From NCBI GenBank assembly GCA_018417955.1, contig JACTVC010000015.1, positions 397,862 to 461,861 on the forward strand: 64,000 nt of DNA. The letters are read 5' to 3'. Below are positions 59,437 through 64,000 of the stretch, in pieces. The notes below the pieces were generated by a model, which worked only from the letters and a program-made list of their open reading frames with translations, made no database searches and was not told the DNA's origin. Within the stretch, counting starts at the first letter, position 1; each line of letters starts with the position of its first letter. The position numbers and the translations under genes were made by a program. The DNA comes from Laccaria trichodermophora (taxonomy: Eukaryota; Basidiomycota; Agaricomycetes; Agaricales; Hydnangiaceae).

Positions 59437-60340
59437 ATGGGAAATTCGCACAGCCTTGATCCGCTTGACCTGCCGCAGTACAGAGCATTGACTAGTACAT
59501 CCAGTTCCCCCTCTACTTCATTTCCACCCTCCAGGACCTCACAACCATCTCGTCCGATCCTTCGGTGCAGCGAGACCTCGATGGAATTGCGTGACAGCAG
59601 CTCCGGCAGCGCGACCGACGGAGCAGATCAACACACCCAATGCGGGAGAGGAAAGGAAACGCCAATAGCGCCTGCGCCGAATAGGTCCGGGGAACCAGCC
59701 CCAGACTTAGAGGTATGTGGCTCTAGCGTGTCCAATAAAAAGTTTTTTCAAACGAAACATCCTCACTCTGCAGCGCAAACCAGTAGTACCCCAGGCGCGC
59801 GCACAATTCGACTACGTAGCATCCCCCGATGACTCCACCGAACTATCCTTCAAACAAGGAGAGATCTTTGACGTTCTAGACAGCTCAGCTGAATGGTGGA
59901 GGGTGAAGAAGGCGGATGGGTCTACAGGCTTCGTACCGTCCAACTTCGTGCGACGATGCCATGACCGAAAACGCGACTCCCGATTTCAGGCCAGGGCACT
60001 ATACGATTATCATCATGGTCAGCCCGAAGACGTCTCGTTCATCGAGAGGGAGATAGTCGACGTTCTTGACGATTCTGAAGACTGGTGGGAAGTACGGAAG
60101 GCGTGCGGTTCGGAGGGGCAAGCACCTTCTAATTATCTGCAAAAGTTGTTTACGCCAGGTTTAATTCGGGCGGAGGCGCTGTATGATTATCGAGCGGCTT
60201 TTGATGATCCTGAGGAAGTATCTTTCTCTAAGCTCGATATTTTCGATGTTCTAGATAATTCGGGAGAGTGGTGGACCGTGAGGAAAGCTGATGGGAGGAC
60301 TGGGATTGCTCCTTCGAACTTTTTATGTGTTTTTACATAG
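59437..60340 (+). CDS. Three-SH3-domain protein related to the U family
   Basis: Two exons (59437-59712 and 59774-60340, phase-0 intron) give 280 aa. The N-terminus MGNSHSLDPLDLPQY has the MGxxxS myristoylation pattern and resembles the PLDxNRY leader of the SH3-type U genes. A Ser/Pro-rich disordered linker of about 75 aa replaces the ubiquitin-like domains. Three SH3 domains follow: ARAQFDYVASPDDSTELSF...EWWRV...PSNF, ARALYDYHHGQPEDVSF...DWWEV...PSNY, and AEALYDYRAAFDDPEEVSF...EWWTV...PSNF. All keep the Tyr, Trp and PSN positions needed for proline-rich ligands, so all three may bind. It is likely a membrane-associated adaptor (inference). Compared with U5, the middle SH3 is complete, so this could be the fuller ancestral C-terminus. 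Confidence 0.82.
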
Positions 60341-61071
60341 AGTTGATGTTTGAAGCTTGTACATTTGTTGGTCTACAGTCCTTCGGTCTTGGTAATTTAC
60401 TCATATGCATATATCATGTAGTTTCTAATACAAACCCTGTGTTTTTCTTCATGTGCATTATTGTTAGGGACTCCGGGAGCGCTGAGTCACACATCGCGTC
60501 AATGTAGATGATTGAATCGTTGTAATTCTGGTTTAAAGTGACATTCAAAGGCCATGTGATGAGGATTTCAGGTGGTGAGCAGGGATGCAGGTGTCTAAAA
60601 ATTGTGCTGCCTCTGTACTTTTATAGACCTTTCAACTCTTCCCTGTGATCGTTTTAACTGGTGAGTAGCTGTCTCGTCAAATATAATGCTTCCAATTACA
60701 GATAGTTCATTAGACGTGGTTGAACAGTTGTAATTTTTGTGGAATAGAGGGCCAAGCTCTGCACATCGACAACCTTTTGTTGCTGTACAATTGTGCCGGA
60801 CTGTAAACCTTTGAATAACGGTATGAAAGCAATGTAGAGCAATGTAGACGGTGCAATGTAGACAGTATGACAGACGTGGTTCATTTTGTAAAAAAGATTT
60901 TTACATGGAATGGAAAGAGCCTTGCACCTGTCTCGAAATAGTCGGGAAGGTATATGAGAATATACACAAAAGTGCACTTGTCCAACAAGCCGAAAAATAT
61001 AACCACTGTGCGAGAATGGTCGGATAATCAGCAGAAAGTAACATTATCTTTTAAACAAATGCGCAGCCTGA
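60341..61071. other. Intergenic; 3' flank of U11
   Basis: No gene is supported. Around 60895-61060 the sequence resembles the 3' flank of U8 (46360-46560), so it belongs to the duplicated U unit. Confidence 0.45.
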
Positions 61072-62428
61072 TTAGATGGTGGACGGAAGACGAAAATCCC
61101 GCTTACCCTCTAGCACGACTACTCGTAAAAGTCACGTCAAGAGTAAATTGAGTAGAGAAATATTGATTGCTCACATGCCAGTTTTCCGGCCGAGTTTATT
61201 GCCATGTAACCGTTCCAGCTGCCTTTGAAAGAGAGATATGACTAGAAAGAAGGAGAACGTGAAAATAAAATACCTTCTGGACAGTTGTCACTGAACATGT
61301 AAGGTTTTGTTACCTTGACCCCGTCAGTGTGGAGAATCTCTCCTTTTTTGTAGGCATGCCATGTCGAAATGCTATAGTCATTAGGACCTTGAACCAAGGG
61401 TAAGAATATGGCGGGCGAGTCTTTCATGATTTTACTCACTGGATTCGGTATTTCCTCGAATCGCCCTTGTCATGGTTGATCCTTGACCCAGCGTTTTTGG
61501 CCCTGCGTAGACTAAGGCCAACGGGTCGTCTTCAAGGCAGCCCGGAAAGGTCTCTGCGAAAAAGGATGCCCGATCAGCGTCCTTCATGAGGGCTTCACTG
61601 TCTGTGTCCTCGAACAATTGAATCTCCCGGTCTACGATGCCTTCGACTTTCGCGATGCGAGATTTTAAGGAGGCCACGGTGTGAGGCGGCGCCACGGATA
61701 GGGCGTCAACCCGGCCCAAGCAAGTATAGCTTTGGTCAAAGGCCGCTTTCGAGTTCACTTCGCCCTCTTCATCGTATACACGGTAATATACTAAAACGAT
61801 TAGGACCGAGAGTGACAAAAAATTTGGACATACTGTAGCGTGTCTCGTGTGGGTCAGGGTTTTCGCTTAACTCATTCGCCTGTAAATCAGGGCCGCTTGA
61901 TCGTTTCTCGACTTCAGCGACCCCAACTACCAAAGCCATAGGATCGTGAGACGACGCGCCTAATCCAAGATGACCGCGAAGTTTGAGACGCGTGGAATCT
62001 GGAATGGCAGCATCGCTCGACAGCGCTTCAAACAAAATGGCGTTTGATCCGAGTCCTGCCACGCCTTCGATCTTGCACAGATGTTTCTTCAACGATAAGG
62101 CAGTATGAGGGGGGCGTGATAGATATTGGCAAGATGCGGCTAATGAACGGATCATTGGAGTAGATGGGGTTGAGGGACTGGATTGCGCCGTCCTTTGTGT
62201 AAAGACGATAATATACTAGTCAGCAGAATTCAGTGGAATTAGTCCAACACCTGGGTAAACATTGGAGAACGTGGGCTGAACGCACAGTAACGAGGGCCCG
62301 CCGTTGCTTCGCCTGTCTGCTTAGTTGGACCCGAAATCCAATCTATCGAGACGATATTAGAGAGTATGTAAGATCACATGCTCACCCCGTCGGTGTGTCC
62401 TCCACGACCATCCACGGAAATTTCTAGA
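61072..62428 (-). pseudogene. U11: U-family gene, TDG type, one frameshift
   Basis: Exons corresponding to U1 and U8 are present: domain 1 (62215-61834), domain 2 (61790-61440; YYRVYDEEGEVNSKAAFD, LGRVDALSVAPPHTVASLKS, DPLALVYAG), TDG module (61387-61274 with STWHAYKKGEILHTDGVKV, and 61222-61175 with GYMAINSAGK) and last exon (61118-61072). Domain 1 is 382 bp instead of 381 because the C run before PPHT has six C where U1 has five, shifting the frame. A VDGRGGHTDG leader is visible near 62395 but its ATG is missing. It could be a young pseudogene, or a sequencing error could explain the base. Confidence 0.65.
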
Positions 62429-63001
62429 GCATTTGTGGAAGCACTCAGGCTGGAAGGGCTTTGCGGTCCAGATCTGAGTAGGGCCATCAGTATAGATCTC
62501 AACGAATGTCGGTGGAATACAATGAGGTACGGGCGCTTACCCAGAACGATTTTGCAACGATTTTGTATTCGAGTTCACATACGAGATAGGAAGGCCAGCT
62601 CCCACGGGGCGTTCAACGTTCAGGAGTTTGCGGTAGTGACTGTGCAGGTGCGATCTTGATCGATTGAAGCCCCATGCCGGACCTTACAACTTCTGTAAGG
62701 CCCCAATGCCTAAATATTCCTGCGTTGAAGCTGATGAAAGCTTGAAGGCGGCTTTGTAGTACGCCATGGCTAAACCCAACGGAGCCTCGTTTGAATGAGT
62801 TTTTCCACATCACAACCTCTGTCTTTAACGCACGCAAATACGCTATCGACAGTCGGAATGAGTAAGTAGAGGTGCAAGGTAGAGAGGTCCATCGTAAGTC
62901 CAAAAACAAAGCAAGAAAGTTATGATGGTGATGGTGAGTATGTATGTCAGTAAAAGCATTAATTCGTAAAAAGCATTGACTCGTAACAAGATCGTCCAAA
63001 A
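62429..63001. other. Intergenic, nothing recognised
   Basis: Open frames are short and conflicting. No repeat or RNA feature is supported. Confidence 0.4.
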
Positions 63002-64000
63002 TCAAGGGTTCGCCGCTTTGATAAGGTCAGCCGCTTTCTCAGCGACACCATACAGCGTAGCTGATAGATGTGCGCTGACTTGCATAGGAAGAACCGAGGC
63101 ATCCACAACGCGGACGTTGACAGTGTCATACACCTTCAGCTGTGCATCGACAACACCTATCAGAATAACACCTCTTAGCGCTGCGTAAAAGGGGAAAGAG
63201 GAGGAAAGTCTTACCTCCAAGACTACGCCTCATCATAGCGGCGGTACCAACGGGATGAGCTACAGAGTCAAAGTTTCCTGACTGGATCCAGGATTTCCAC
63301 GCTTGGTCAGAGCCGCGGTCAGGACCGTCGGGAACGGCTCCTGCAGGTCTGCTCTCCCCAGTAGAGAGGGAACTAGGGAGAGAAGAATATCAAGTCAATC
63401 TAATCGGACGCAATCAGAAGGAATCTGACCTTAGAGGAGGTGTAGTAAGTATCTTGCGTGCCAGGCGAGCACCAGCGACTTGGATGTTGAGGTCAACGTC
63501 GACGGAGTAGTAGTTGACTTTGACCTGGGGTTTGGTGAAAGGGTTTGTGCTCTAATGTAGGGGTTGAGTGAGCGAGGGGATAAGGGAAGAGGGAAAGCAT
63601 GCTGACAGTAATTTGAACGGTGCCCCTACTGAAGGGGAGCAAGTTCCACGCAAGGATGCCCAATGTGCTGAGTTACAGGTCAGGAAGAGTGCGGTTAAAG
63701 TAAAGCAGGTGAATTGCTCACTCAGGGTACCCTGTGTCGTAAAAGAGTTCCATGACTGGAGCTAAAAGGGGCATACATGGAATGAAACAACCAGTAGACG
63801 GTGAGAGAGACGGACCATTGTTGTTGATGATCAAGTTAGCTTGAACCTGGAAGATCTGCTGAAGAGCCGCTGCCGACAAACCCGAGCCAGCCTGTGAAGC
63901 TGCCCACGATGGGATCGACTGTTGAATGTGCGTAACAGTTGCGCTAGCCTGCGAGCCCATGACTTGATACAGATTAGGGTACGCAATCGCATCAGAGGGC
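63002..64000 (-). CDS. GMC oxidoreductase, C-terminal part (runs off the window)
   Basis: This is the 3' end of a glucose-methanol-choline oxidoreductase. Exons from the stop leftward of the gene end: 63156-63002, 63372-63215, 63551-63430, one near 63690-63610, and 63960-63725 upstream. The active-site region [19 protein letters not shown] holds the first catalytic His. [20 protein letters not shown] is the typical C-terminal FAD-contact segment, where Asn or His often ends the pair; here His lies in [23 protein letters not shown] and [20 protein letters not shown] are also family-typical. Such flavoenzymes (aryl-alcohol oxidase, glucose oxidase and relatives) are usually secreted and make hydrogen peroxide for lignocellulose breakdown. 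The signal peptide, Rossmann motif and substrate class lie outside the window. Confidence 0.88.

Noticed and set aside
17490..62870. Similarity between 17.5-17.66 kb and 62.73-62.87 kb
   Set aside because: Only short strings such as TTTTTC and AAATACGCT match. It is too weak to call a repeat by eye.

Overview
The window looks like nuclear DNA of an agaricomycete (mushroom-forming) fungus. Coding regions are split by many 48-65 bp GT-AG introns. The recognisable genes are a CaMK-type kinase, an FAD monooxygenase, a GMC oxidoreductase, a TPR-CHAT protein and relics of NAP1. There are also several TIR transposons and a tyrosine-recombinase retroelement. I found no prokaryotic features, no CRISPR array and no tRNA or rRNA gene I could support.

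Layout. 0-3 kb: two unrecognised spliced genes on the minus strand. 3.3-13 kb: five members (U1-U5) of a multicopy family built from two ubiquitin-like exons plus a C-terminal module. 13.8-16 kb: an intact CaMK kinase. 16-19.5 kb: sparse, with a 795 bp hAT-like element. 19.5-23.9 kb: an intact TPR-CHAT gene (about 1344 aa). 24-38.9 kb: a CpG-poor repeat island. It holds a decayed U-family tail (U6), a NAP1 pseudogene split by a TA-flanked transposon that itself carries a tyrosine-recombinase element and a small MITE, and an FAD-monooxygenase pseudogene split by a 4.2 kb foldback element. 40.5-44.3 kb: a captured kinase exon joined to an inverted copy of the 5.5-7.9 kb segment, broken by two transposons absent from the other copy, and containing U7. 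44.8-49.1 kb: the intact FAD monooxygenase, U8, and U9 (dead). 49.4-55.6 kb: a head-to-head pair of unrecognised paralogues (X1, X2) with a 409 bp MITE between them. 56-62.4 kb: U10 (dead), a three-SH3 gene, and U11. 63-64 kb: the C-terminal part of a GMC oxidoreductase that runs off the right end.

The most distinctive feature is the U family: eleven copies or remnants in 64 kb on both strands. U1, U5 and U8 can be spliced into complete frames. U4 is a shortened version. U3 and U11 each carry one single-base frameshift. U7 has a damaged splice site. The rest are pseudogenes. Each ubiquitin-like domain begins at a phase-1 intron just before a Tyr-Tyr-Arg motif. Members end either in SH3 domains or in an unrelated short module that I call the TDG module, and the N-terminal exon type matches the C-terminal module type. 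This suggests modular adaptor-like proteins diversifying by duplication and exon exchange, beside a CHAT-type protease gene. A functional link among these genes is inference only.

Exon boundaries were placed by eye from splice consensus and frame, so most ends may be off by a base or two.
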